Source: Bacillota bacterium
Lineage (GTDB): Bacteria > Bacillota > Clostridia > Christensenellales > Aristaeellaceae
Direction: 5' to 3'
Assembly: GCA_023411375.1 (NCBI GenBank)
Contig: JAEYOW010000010.1
Location: 310,001 to 374,000 of the forward strand
Length of the DNA: 64,000 nt
The notes beneath the pieces are model-generated. The model saw only the letters and a program-made list of their open reading frames with translations, was not told the DNA's origin and did not search any database. Shown here in pieces: positions 15,665-23,143 of this stretch (the first letter of the stretch is position 1; every line of letters begins with the position of its first letter). Made by a program: the position numbers and the translations under genes.

Positions 15665-16315
15665 ATGAAAAGCAAGCAATACCTTGTGCTCGGCCTGGGC
15701 CGCTTCGGCACCAGCCTGGCCAAAACCCTATGCCAGCTTGGGCAGGAGGTTCTGGCTGTGGACAGCGACGAGCAGCTCGTCAACGATATCGCTCCCTTCG
15801 TCACCCAGGCCATGCAGCTCAACGCCACCGATGAAGGGGCGCTCAGCTCGCTGGGCGTCAAGAACTTCGACGCCGCCATCGTAAGCATCGGGCAGAATAC
15901 GCGCGACAGCATCCTGGTAAGCGTTTTGCTCAAGGAAATGGGCGTATCCTATCTGGTCGCCAAGGCAAACGACGAGCTTCATGCAAAGGTGCTGCGTAAG
16001 ATCGGCGTGGACCGCGTGGTGTTTCCCGAAAGGGATATGGGCGCGCGCGTCGCCCGCTCCATCATGACGCCCAATGTGCTGGAGCTGATGGATTTAAGCG
16101 ACGATTACCAGATCATCGAGACACGCCTTCCCGAAAAGTGGGTGGATAACACGATTATCGGGATCAACGTCAGGCGAAAATACGGTGTGAGCATACTGGC
16201 CATTCACCGCAACGACCGCTTTCTGGTCGCCCCGGCGGCAGATATGCATTTCGAAGCTGGCGACACGCTGCTGGTGATGGGCAAAAAGGCCGATATCGAG
16301 CAGCTGGACGCATAA
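15665..16315 (+). CDS. ktrA: Ktr/Trk potassium uptake regulatory subunit
   Basis: A 216-residue cytoplasmic gating subunit. RCK_N (TrkA-N) domain with the nucleotide-binding motif VLGLGRFGTSLAKTL and the Asp VDSDEQLV, then a TrkA-C domain from about residue 140 (IIGINVRRKYGVSILAI, ending GDTLLVMGKKADIEQLDA). RCK domains bind ATP/ADP or NAD(H), and KtrA C-terminal domains bind c-di-AMP. The ATG at 15665 has GAGAGG 11 bases upstream; an ATG four codons earlier lacks spacing. Confidence 0.93.
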   Translation: MKSKQYLVLGLGRFGTSLAKTLCQLGQEVLAVDSDEQLVNDIAPFVTQAMQLNATDEGALSSLGVKNFDAAIVSIGQNTRDSILVSVLLKEMGVSYLVAKANDELHAKVLRKIGVDRVVFPERDMGARVARSIMTPNVLELMDLSDDYQIIETRLPEKWVDNTIIGINVRRKYGVSILAIHRNDRFLVAPAADMHFEAGDTLLVMGKKADIEQLDA

Positions 16316-16360
16316 ACCGCATATTAAACGCATACGTGTAACCATTAGAGGTACGAAAGG

Positions 16361-17155
16361 ATGAACGCCATGAAACCCACCGAGCCCGGGTATTTTGACC
16401 GCGATGTGTGCAAGCCCTTTTTCCACGAGGGCGACGGAAACGGCATTCTTCTCATCCACGGCTTCACAGGCAGCGCGGCGCATATGCGCAAGCTGGCGGA
16501 CGCTCTGGCGAAAAAGGGGCATACCGTCCGCAGCATCAACCTGCCCGGCCACGCCACCACCGAGGAGGACATGTCTCGGGCCGGCTGGCAAATCTGGCTT
16601 CAGGCTGCCAAAGAGGCGACGCTTGAGATGATGGACCGCTGCGAGACCACCACCGTATGCGGTCTATCGATGGGCGGCGTGCTCGCTCTGCTGATTGCCG
16701 AGCAAATGAAAGTGGACGCCTGCGTGCCCATCTCTGCCCCCATGGCTACCAAAAACCGCCTGATGCCCTTTGCGCGCCTGGTCGCGCCTGTATACAGGCG
16801 CGTTTCCTGGGCGCCGCCCACGGAGCGGCATAAGCTGCTTGATTCTGCTTATGACTTTGGCTACTCAGGATTTCCCACCGCCAAGGCCGGCGACCTGAAC
16901 CACCTGATCAAGCTGGCCCGGCGCAACCTGTTTAACATAGGCTGTCCGGTGTTGTGCGTGCAGAGCGATGGGGACGAAACCGTCTGGGAGGGCAGCGCGG
17001 ACTGCATTCTCAGCGGCGTCAGCAGCGAAAGCCGTCAAAAGCTTTGGCTTCACAACGTGCCCCATGTATGCACCATTTCCACGGAGTGGCCTGCTATCGT
17101 CAGCGCCATCGACGCATTGATGTGTAAAACCGCCGCTGAAAAAAAGGCCGAGTAG
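16361..17155 (+). CDS. Alpha/beta hydrolase, carboxylesterase or monoacylglycerol-lipase type
   Basis: A 264-residue serine hydrolase of the Est30/monoglyceride lipase group. The oxyanion motif is LLIHGFTGSAAHMR, the nucleophile Ser is in CGLSMGGVLAL, the Asp is probably in VLCVQSDGDETV and the His in HNVPHVC. No signal peptide. The nearby ATG at 16370 is an equally good start given AAAGG nine bases before it. The natural substrate is unknown; short-chain esters or monoacylglycerols are typical. Confidence 0.85.
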   Translation: MNAMKPTEPGYFDRDVCKPFFHEGDGNGILLIHGFTGSAAHMRKLADALAKKGHTVRSINLPGHATTEEDMSRAGWQIWLQAAKEATLEMMDRCETTTVCGLSMGGVLALLIAEQMKVDACVPISAPMATKNRLMPFARLVAPVYRRVSWAPPTERHKLLDSAYDFGYSGFPTAKAGDLNHLIKLARRNLFNIGCPVLCVQSDGDETVWEGSADCILSGVSSESRQKLWLHNVPHVCTISTEWPAIVSAIDALMCKTAAEKKAE

Positions 17156-17199
17156 GCGGCACATTCCCGCACAGCGCCGCATACCCTTTTAACGAACAT

Positions 17200-17234
17200 G
17201 GGCGTTCTCTCCCGCCGGGAGAAAACGCCCTTTT
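17200..17234 (+). terminator. Terminator-like hairpin immediately upstream of the asnB ribosome site
   Basis: 14-bp stem with one mismatch (GGGCGTTCTCTCCC / GGGAGAAAACGCCC), 3-base loop, then TTTT. It ends only about 7 bases before the asnB Shine-Dalgarno sequence, so it either ends the esterase message with read-through into asnB or acts as an attenuator. Confidence 0.75.
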
Positions 17235-17255
17235 GTATGAAGGGGGACGATGAAA

Positions 17256-19088
17256 TTGTGCGCGATTGCCGGCGTGATTGATTGGAACATCCTGGGAGAA
17301 CACCCGCTTGAGCTGTATGAAAGCATGCTCCTGACTATGCGGCGGCGGGGGCCTGACCAGAGCGACCTTTACGTAAACGGCGCGGCAGCGCTTCTGCACG
17401 CCCGTCTGAGCGTTGTGGACCTGGATAACGGACGCCAGCCCATGGAGGCGTGGCAGGGCGGAGAGCACTACATTCTCGTGTACAACGGCGAGCTGTACAA
17501 TACCGAGGAGGTGCGCGCGGAGCTGATCGGCCTAGGGCATAGGCTAAGCAGCCGCTCGGATACCGAGGTGCTTTTACATGCCTATATGGCCTGGGGCCAG
17601 GATTGCCTTCAAAAGCTCAACGGCATTTTCGCCTTTGCTGTGTGGGAGGAACAAGCCGAAAGGCTGTTTATCGCCCGCGACCGCATGGGCGTCAAGCCGT
17701 TTTTTTACGCCGTTCGCGGCAATACCTTTCTTTTCGCCTCCGAGCTGAAAACCCTGCTCCATCATCCGCTCGTTGAACCTGTTATCGACCGGGACGGCGT
17801 GGCTGAAATCATGCTCATGGGCCCGGGCCGCACGCCAGGCTGCGGCGTGTTCCGCGACGTTTGTGAACTTAAACCCGCTCACTGCGGCCTGCTGACCCGT
17901 ACCGGGCTCAACCTGCGGCGTTACTGGGCCGCGGAGGACCAGCCGCATATCGATACCTTTGAACAGACTGCGGAAAAGGTGCGCTGGCTGGTGCTGGACG
18001 CCATCGAGCGGCAGCTCGTTTCGGATGTTCCCCTGTGCGCCTTCCTGTCCGGCGGGCTGGATTCCAGTATTCTGTCCTCGATCGCGGCGCGCCGCATGCG
18101 CGAGCTGGGCCGGGACTTTTGCACATTCTCAGTGGATTATGAGGAAAACGACAAATACTTCAAGGCAGGACATTTCCAGCCTGAAAGCGACGGGCGCTAT
18201 ATCGAGATGATGAACCGCGAGCTTGGCGTCAACCATCATACCGTCACCCTCAAAAGCGAGGACGTAGCCGCCGCGCTCGTCGAGGCCGTGCACGCGCGCG
18301 ACCTGCCCGGCATGGCGGACGTGGACTCCTCCCTGCTACTGTTTTGCCGCGAGATCAAAAACCACGCGACCGTCGCGCTCTCAGGTGAGTGCGCGGATGA
18401 AATTTTCGGCGGCTATCCGTGGTTCCGTGATAAGGATATCCGCGAAAAGGACGGCTTTCCATGGGCACAGTCCACAGCTTACCGCGCGTCGTTCCTGCGC
18501 CCGGAGTGGCGGGAAGCGGTCGACGCCGAGGCCTATGTGGATAGCCGTTACCGCGCGACGCTGTCGGACACCTCCGTTTTGCCCGAATCAGGCCCCGAAG
18601 AGCGTCGAATGAAGGAAATGATTCACCTGAATGAAAAGTGGTTTATGCAAACGCTTTTGGACCGTAAGGATCGCATGAGCATGTATAGCGGCCTAGAGGT
18701 TCGCGTACCTTTCTGCGACCACCGCATCGCGGAATATCTCTACCGCGTGCCGTGGGAGATGAAAGAGTACCATGGGCATGAAAAAGGCCTGCTGCGCTTT
18801 GCTATGCGCGGACTGCTGCCCGAAAAGGTGCTGTGGCGGAAAAAAAGCCCCTATCCCAAAACGCACCATCCCGCCTACCGTCAGGCTGTGGCAGCAATGC
18901 TGCGCGATGTAATGGCGGATGAAGCGTCGCCGTTGCTTGCGATGGTAGAGGCTGAGAAGCTTGGCGGGCTGCTTGCGTGCGACCGCGCCGCGCCCTGGTA
19001 CGGCCAGCTGATGACCACGCCGCAGACCATCGCGTACATGGTTCAGGTAAATGCGTGGATGTGCGATTACGGCGTGCGGCTCGCGTAG
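17256..19088 (+). CDS. asnB: Asparagine synthase (glutamine-hydrolysing)
   Basis: A 610-residue class II amidotransferase. The N-terminal Ntn glutaminase (about 1-215) and the C-terminal synthetase with PP-loop SGGLDSS and the later motif LSGECADEIFGGYPWF identify AsnB, which makes asparagine from aspartate, glutamine and ATP. I place the start at TTG 17256 rather than ATG 17250: the TTG directly precedes the Cys codon, giving the Met-Cys N-terminus needed for the catalytic Cys to become residue 1, and it lies 9 bases from AGGGGG whereas the ATG is only 3 bases away. The sequence then reads CAIAGVIDW, with MRRRGPDQSD and DRMGVKPFFY further on. Confidence 0.93.
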   Translation: MCAIAGVIDWNILGEHPLELYESMLLTMRRRGPDQSDLYVNGAAALLHARLSVVDLDNGRQPMEAWQGGEHYILVYNGELYNTEEVRAELIGLGHRLSSRSDTEVLLHAYMAWGQDCLQKLNGIFAFAVWEEQAERLFIARDRMGVKPFFYAVRGNTFLFASELKTLLHHPLVEPVIDRDGVAEIMLMGPGRTPGCGVFRDVCELKPAHCGLLTRTGLNLRRYWAAEDQPHIDTFEQTAEKVRWLVLDAIERQLVSDVPLCAFLSGGLDSSILSSIAARRMRELGRDFCTFSVDYEENDKYFKAGHFQPESDGRYIEMMNRELGVNHHTVTLKSEDVAAALVEAVHARDLPGMADVDSSLLLFCREIKNHATVALSGECADEIFGGYPWFRDKDIREKDGFPWAQSTAYRASFLRPEWREAVDAEAYVDSRYRATLSDTSVLPESGPEERRMKEMIHLNEKWFMQTLLDRKDRMSMYSGLEVRVPFCDHRIAEYLYRVPWEMKEYHGHEKGLLRFAMRGLLPEKVLWRKKSPYPKTHHPAYRQAVAAMLRDVMADEASPLLAMVEAEKLGGLLACDRAAPWYGQLMTTPQTIAYMVQVNAWMCDYGVRLA

Positions 19089-19142
19089 CGGGGGTACGCG
19101 CCGGGGCTATGCGCCAAGAAATCAGTCCCTTTTAAGTCCCGC

Positions 19143-19505
19143 TCATTGGCCGCGCAAAATACTGCGCGGCCAATTTAAAGCTAGCCTCAGCCCTTCCTCC
19201 AGGGCGGAGATAGCCTCCTCCAGGCCCTCGTCCCGAACGGGCGGCACGGGGATTTCCTCCGTCAGCTCCACGGTTTTCAGCCTGCGGCGGCACAGAATAT
19301 CCCTGCTGCAATTGATCACAATACGCGCCATCCATCCGCGAAACGCCCTCTCATCACGCAAGCGCGGCAGATTGCGCCAGGCCCGTATCAGCGCGTCCTG
19401 AAGGGCGTCGGCGCAATCCTCGCTGTTATGAAGCACCGTATATCCAATCCGAAACAGCATGTCCTGATGCTGCCTGACAGCGCCCTCAAAGGCCTGCTCA
19501 TCCAT
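19143..19505 (-). pseudogene. Truncated ECF-type RNA polymerase sigma factor
   Basis: A 120-residue frame with a good sigma-70 region 2: MLFRIGYTVLHNSEDCADAL followed by QDALIRAWRNLPRLRDERAF and WMARIVINCSRDILCRRR. The linker and the very start of region 4 (EEAISALEEGLRLAL) follow, then the protein switches to NWPRSILRGQ and stops. Those last ten codons are the inverted repeat at 19145-19174. The helix-turn-helix of region 4, which reads the -35 element, is missing, and no anti-sigma gene is nearby. I read it as a 3'-truncated gene. AAGGAAG before the ATG at 19505 is intact, so a region-2-only protein may still be made. Confidence 0.7.
19145..19174. terminator. Perfect inverted repeat between asnB and the sigma-factor fragment
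   Basis: 12-bp perfect arms ATTGGCCGCGCA / TGCGCGGCCAAT, 6-base loop; only weak T tracts on either side. It lies 56 bases past the asnB stop and encodes the last residues and stop codon of the truncated sigma factor on the other strand. Confidence 0.65.
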
Positions 19506-19849
19506 TGCAGCTTCACTTCCTTTACCTTTGATAACCGGTTTCACCTCATAAGACGCTGCTCCTGGGCAAATGGTATGGGACGGTAAAAATATTATGCTTT
19601 AAGCATGGCTATTGGCTTGGCGGCCCCAAATTCCCGTTGCACAGGCAAGCCTCCGGATGATGTGATTGGAGTGCTGCAAGGCACGAAAGTAGCGATTATG
19701 TGATTTTTGCTCCCGGCCGCGCGGCAACAGCATAAAGGCGGCGCGGTCGCTATTCCCTGTTCCGCACTCTGCATCTGTTGCTAATTTCCATTGATAAAGG
19801 CCATGTTTTTCTTCAAAACATGGCCTTTATTCCATTCGGTTTTACCCCG
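19506..19849. other. Intergenic stretch, about 340 bases, upstream of the sigma fragment and downstream of pyk
   Basis: No convincing gene. It holds a small palindrome (ATGCTT-T-AAGCAT at 19594-19606) and, at its far end, the pyk terminator. Short open frames here have no ribosome site or recognisable composition. Confidence 0.5.
19794..19830 (-). terminator. Terminator-like hairpin after pyk
   Basis: Perfect 16-bp stem (ATAAAGGCCATGTTTT / AAAACATGGCCTTTAT) with a 5-base loop, 19 bases past the pyruvate kinase stop on the minus strand; the T tract is short. Confidence 0.75.
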
Positions 19850-21616
19850 TTACGCCAGGGTGCATGGATTACAGCTCACCACGCCTCGCTCCGCGTCCAG
19901 CATAACGACGGCGCCGCTTTTCAAAATTTTTGTGGCGTTCTCCGCGCCAATGATCACCGGCAGGTTCAGGCTCATGCCGGCGATCGCGCCATGGCCGTTG
20001 GGATTGGAATCCTCCAGAATCAGGCCGCTGGCCTTGCGAATTTGAGCGAGCAGCGTGTTGGTTGTCTGGGAGATGACGAGAATATCGCCGTCCTTGAAAT
20101 TGCGGATGGCCTCCTCGCCGTTTCTGCACACGCAAAGACTGCCGCAACAGCTTTGCTGCGTCACGCCCCTGCCCGTCACCAGAATATGGCCCACCACGTG
20201 CACTTTCATCAAGTTGGTGGTTCCGCTGATGCCAAGGGGCACGCCCGCCGTCATGACGACCAGCTCGCCGTCATGCAAAAGCCCGGCTTCCTCGCCCGCT
20301 TGCACCGCGCGCTCAAAGAGATCGTCGGTGTTGGTCGCCTCCTCAATTACCAGCGGAATTACGCCCCAGCTCAGGTTCAGCTGGCGGCACACGGTTTCAT
20401 CCGTCGTGCAGCAGATGATCGGGCAGCTCGGGCGGTATTTGGAAATCATGCGCGCGGTACGGCCGCCCTTGGTTACGGTCAGGATCGCAGCCGCGCCCAG
20501 GTCCTGCGCCGACGTGCATGTGGCGTGTGAAATAGCGTTGGTCACATCCGGCGTCAGCTCCGCCGCGCGCTCCTTGAAGCGCTTTTGATAATTGATATCG
20601 CGCTCCGCACACATGGCGATGCGCGCCATGGTCTTTACCGCCTCCACAGGGTACAGGCCCGCCGCCGTCTCGCCCGAGAGCATGATAGCGCTGGTTCCGT
20701 CATAAATCGCGTTGGCCACGTCCGTCGCCTCGGCGCGGGTGGGGCGCGGGTTTTTCATCATGCTGTCCAGCATCTGCGTTGCGGTGATCACCTGCTTGCC
20801 GGAGGAATAGGCTTTGTGAATCAGCATTTTCTGAATGACAGGCACCTGCTCCAGCGGGATTTCAACGCCCAGATCGCCGCGCGCAACCATGATGCCGTCG
20901 CTCACGCGCAAAATCTCATCGATGTTTTGCACGCCCTGCATGTTTTCGATTTTGGCGATAATGCTGATGTTGGAGCGGCCTTCCTGGCTAAAGATCTTGC
21001 GCACCTCCAGGATGTCGTCCGCGCTGCGTGTAAAGGACGCAGCCACAAAGTCCACGCCATGATGAATGCCAAACACAATATCGTCCCTGTCCTTGGGGCT
21101 GATATAGGGCATGCTCAGGTCCGCGTCCGGCACATTAACGCTTTTGCGGTCGGATACGGTTCCGTCATTATTGACCTCACAGGTAATCTCCGTATCTGTC
21201 AGGCCGCGTACAGTCATACCCACCAGACCGTCGTCGATCAGGATGGTCGTCCCTTCATGAATATCCCGCGGCAGCTCGGGATAGGTAATGGACGCGCGCT
21301 CCGCGTTGCCCACAACGCTTTGGGTCATCAGTGTGAAGGTCTGGCCCTTTTTCAGCTCCACTTTGCCGTTTTCAAAGGTTTCCAGACGGATTTCCGGCCC
21401 TTTGGTATCCAGCATAATGGCGATGGGTAGTTTCAGCTCCCCGCGCATCTTCTTAATTCGGTTGATGTTTTGCAGATGCGTTTCATGCGTGCCGTGCGAG
21501 AAGTTAAGGCGCGCGACGTTCATACCGGAGCGGATCAGCTCGCGAAGCACGGCGTCGTTTTCAGTGGAGGGTCCCAGCGTACAGACGATCTTTGTTTTGA
21601 GGTGAACAGCGTTCAT
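19850..21616 (-). CDS. pyk: Pyruvate kinase with C-terminal PEP-utiliser-type domain
   Basis: A 588-residue glycolytic enzyme converting PEP and ADP to pyruvate and ATP. The N-terminus (KTKIVCTLGPST), the substrate loop (NVARLNFSHGTHETH), the catalytic signature IIAKIENMQGVQNIDEIL with the active Lys, MVARGDLGVEI and the segment around ATQMLDSM are all present. Beyond the usual 470 residues there is an extra domain like that of Bacillus and Geobacillus enzymes, with GHGAIAGMSLNLPVIIG near the end. It is the last gene of a four-gene operon and overlaps the upstream alkyltransferase-like gene by four bases. Confidence 0.97.
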   Translation of the reverse strand: MNAVHLKTKIVCTLGPSTENDAVLRELIRSGMNVARLNFSHGTHETHLQNINRIKKMRGELKLPIAIMLDTKGPEIRLETFENGKVELKKGQTFTLMTQSVVGNAERASITYPELPRDIHEGTTILIDDGLVGMTVRGLTDTEITCEVNNDGTVSDRKSVNVPDADLSMPYISPKDRDDIVFGIHHGVDFVAASFTRSADDILEVRKIFSQEGRSNISIIAKIENMQGVQNIDEILRVSDGIMVARGDLGVEIPLEQVPVIQKMLIHKAYSSGKQVITATQMLDSMMKNPRPTRAEATDVANAIYDGTSAIMLSGETAAGLYPVEAVKTMARIAMCAERDINYQKRFKERAAELTPDVTNAISHATCTSAQDLGAAAILTVTKGGRTARMISKYRPSCPIICCTTDETVCRQLNLSWGVIPLVIEEATNTDDLFERAVQAGEEAGLLHDGELVVMTAGVPLGISGTTNLMKVHVVGHILVTGRGVTQQSCCGSLCVCRNGEEAIRNFKDGDILVISQTTNTLLAQIRKASGLILEDSNPNGHGAIAGMSLNLPVIIGAENATKILKSGAVVMLDAERGVVSCNPCTLA

Positions 21617-22089
21617 AACACTTTGCCCTTTCGATTGTTTTCGAGATTAAGCAATTTTTCCTTGATCCCAAGCCCGCCGCCATACCCCACAAGCGCCCCG
21701 TTTTTGCCCACCACGCGGTGGCGCGGAATGAAAATGGGCAGCGGGTTGCGGTTGTTTGCCAAACCCGCCGCACGGCAGGCCCTGGGGTTTCCGGCTGCGG
21801 CCGCCTGCTGGGCATAGGTGCGCGTTTCTCCGTAGGGGATGGCCTCAAGGGCTTCCCAGCAGCGCCGTTGAAAAACCGTTCCCCCGGGGGCAAGCGCAAC
21901 GGTAAATGCGCGGCGCTTCCCCTCAAAGTATTCCTCCAGCTCCCGAAAAGCTTGCGCGATAAGCGGCGTTTCGCATATCTGCGCGCCCTCCGGCGCCTCG
22001 GCGCCAAAGCGCGCGCAGACAAGCGCCCCATCCCGCTCCACAAGGGTCATCGATCCAACAATTGTTTTTTCCGTCCATGCCGCGTACAT
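21613..22089 (-). CDS. Alkyltransferase-like protein: Ogt fold with Arg in place of the acceptor Cys
   Basis: A 158-residue homologue of O6-alkylguanine-DNA alkyltransferase (Ogt). The fold markers are clear: IPYGETRTYAQQAAAAGNPR, the arginine-finger/helix region ACRAAGLANNRNPLPI, and GYGGGLGIKEKLL. The active-site motif, normally PCHRV, reads IPRHRVVG; the codon at 21723-21721 is CGC where TGC would encode Cys. Without Cys it cannot accept an alkyl group. Known alkyltransferase-like proteins (ATL) replace this Cys with Trp or Ala and flag O6-alkylguanine for nucleotide excision repair; Arg at this place is not one of those I know. A recent mutation or sequencing error is the alternative. It is 12 bases after the Lgt-like gene. 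Confidence 0.87.
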   Translation of the reverse strand: MYAAWTEKTIVGSMTLVERDGALVCARFGAEAPEGAQICETPLIAQAFRELEEYFEGKRRAFTVALAPGGTVFQRRCWEALEAIPYGETRTYAQQAAAAGNPRACRAAGLANNRNPLPIFIPRHRVVGKNGALVGYGGGLGIKEKLLNLENNRKGKVL

Positions 22090-22101
22090 AGGGCGCTCCT
22101 T

Positions 22102-23133
22102 TCAGGCCTTGGGCACATGCACCGTAAAGTGTTCCTCGCGATATAGCCGCCTGTTCAAAGTAACATAAAGCGAACAGGGCATTGCAAACATTACGGCGCA
22201 CAGCACCGCCATCATGCCGTAATCCCGTCCGAGCGAAGGGTTTCCCCACGTTATGCGGCCATCCAGCGAAAACTCCAGAAAGATCAGTCCCGCTACGCAA
22301 ATCAACAGCGCCGCCCATGTAAGGGCGATGCGCGGGCCGCCCTTGCCATGGATGTGGCGGTAGCGCCTGGAAAAAACACCGGCTGCAATCAGCGGCATGA
22401 TGGCCGCCGCCAATTGCGCCACACGCAAAAAGGTAATCATCAGGTGCCCATCGTCGCGCATGCTTTCCAGCAGAGTCTGAGATGCGCCGTAAAGCGAGAA
22501 GAAAACCAGCGCCAGGTCGCCCGGCCGCGCGTTCTTGCTTCGGCGCGAGGCGATGAACAGCGCGAGCATCACCAGGAAAATCAACAGGCCCGCCGCCGTT
22601 TCGTAATGGTAGACAGCCAGGCGGTATTCCGTGCTGATACCAGCCTGCGTGCGCAAAAACAGCCAGGGCATCGCCGCCGTCACGCCGCTTTCCCCAACCA
22701 CCTTGCCTACGCCAAGGTCGGTAAAGCGTTCGGCCTGCCTCACAATGGCGATGAACAAGCCCAGCGGGATGCCCAGCACGTCAAGCACGCGGCCAAAGCG
22801 TACCTTCATCGCACGCGAGGTAAGGAAGGCGGCCAGCACCAGCCCGCACAGCAGCCCCGTCATCGACAGCCCGCCGTCAAAGAAGTTGAACATCAGCCAC
22901 GGGTTTTCATACGTTTCCACAAAGGCGCTGAGGTTAAGCGCGCAATAAACCGCGCGGGCGCCCAGTATACCCAGCGGAATGCCGATCAGCCCAAAGAAAC
23001 GGACCGTGCCGGCGGGCATGCGGCTAACATAGCCGAGCATGCCCATCAGCGAAAGCAGCAAAAGCGCCGCCACGGATACGCACAGACCGTACGCGTGCGC
23101 CGTCAGCCCAAAAAGGGGAAAGGTCACATCCAT
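22102..23133 (-). CDS. Lgt-like membrane protein with degenerate signature
   Basis: A 343-residue polytopic protein of the prolipoprotein diacylglyceryl transferase fold: about seven membrane helices, GIPLGILGARAVYCAL after the second, FDGGLSMTGLLCG where Lgt has a SFHGG-like motif, and LLESMRDDGHL where Lgt keeps its essential C-terminal Arg. The PROSITE-type signature (G-R-x-G-N-F-x-N-x-E) is replaced by RQAERFTDLGVGK, and the conserved His is Thr. Lipoprotein modification activity is therefore doubtful. The ATG at 23133 has GAGGAT upstream and lies 10 bases after the phosphodiester glycosidase gene. Confidence 0.75.
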   Translation of the reverse strand: MDVTFPLFGLTAHAYGLCVSVAALLLLSLMGMLGYVSRMPAGTVRFFGLIGIPLGILGARAVYCALNLSAFVETYENPWLMFNFFDGGLSMTGLLCGLVLAAFLTSRAMKVRFGRVLDVLGIPLGLFIAIVRQAERFTDLGVGKVVGESGVTAAMPWLFLRTQAGISTEYRLAVYHYETAAGLLIFLVMLALFIASRRSKNARPGDLALVFFSLYGASQTLLESMRDDGHLMITFLRVAQLAAAIMPLIAAGVFSRRYRHIHGKGGPRIALTWAALLICVAGLIFLEFSLDGRITWGNPSLGRDYGMMAVLCAVMFAMPCSLYVTLNRRLYREEHFTVHVPKA

Positions 23134-23143
23134 CCGCTTATCC

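Noticed and set aside
17100..17240. Asparagine T-box leader before asnB
   Set aside because: The hairpin is present but no T-box sequence or specifier-loop structure can be found upstream.
19592..19774. 60-codon frame in the interval between pyk and the sigma fragment
   Set aside because: No ribosome site and low-information composition; not supported as a gene.
20585..21430. 281-codon plus-strand frame opposite pyruvate kinase
   Set aside because: Antisense shadow in GC-rich DNA; pyk on the minus strand carries every family motif.
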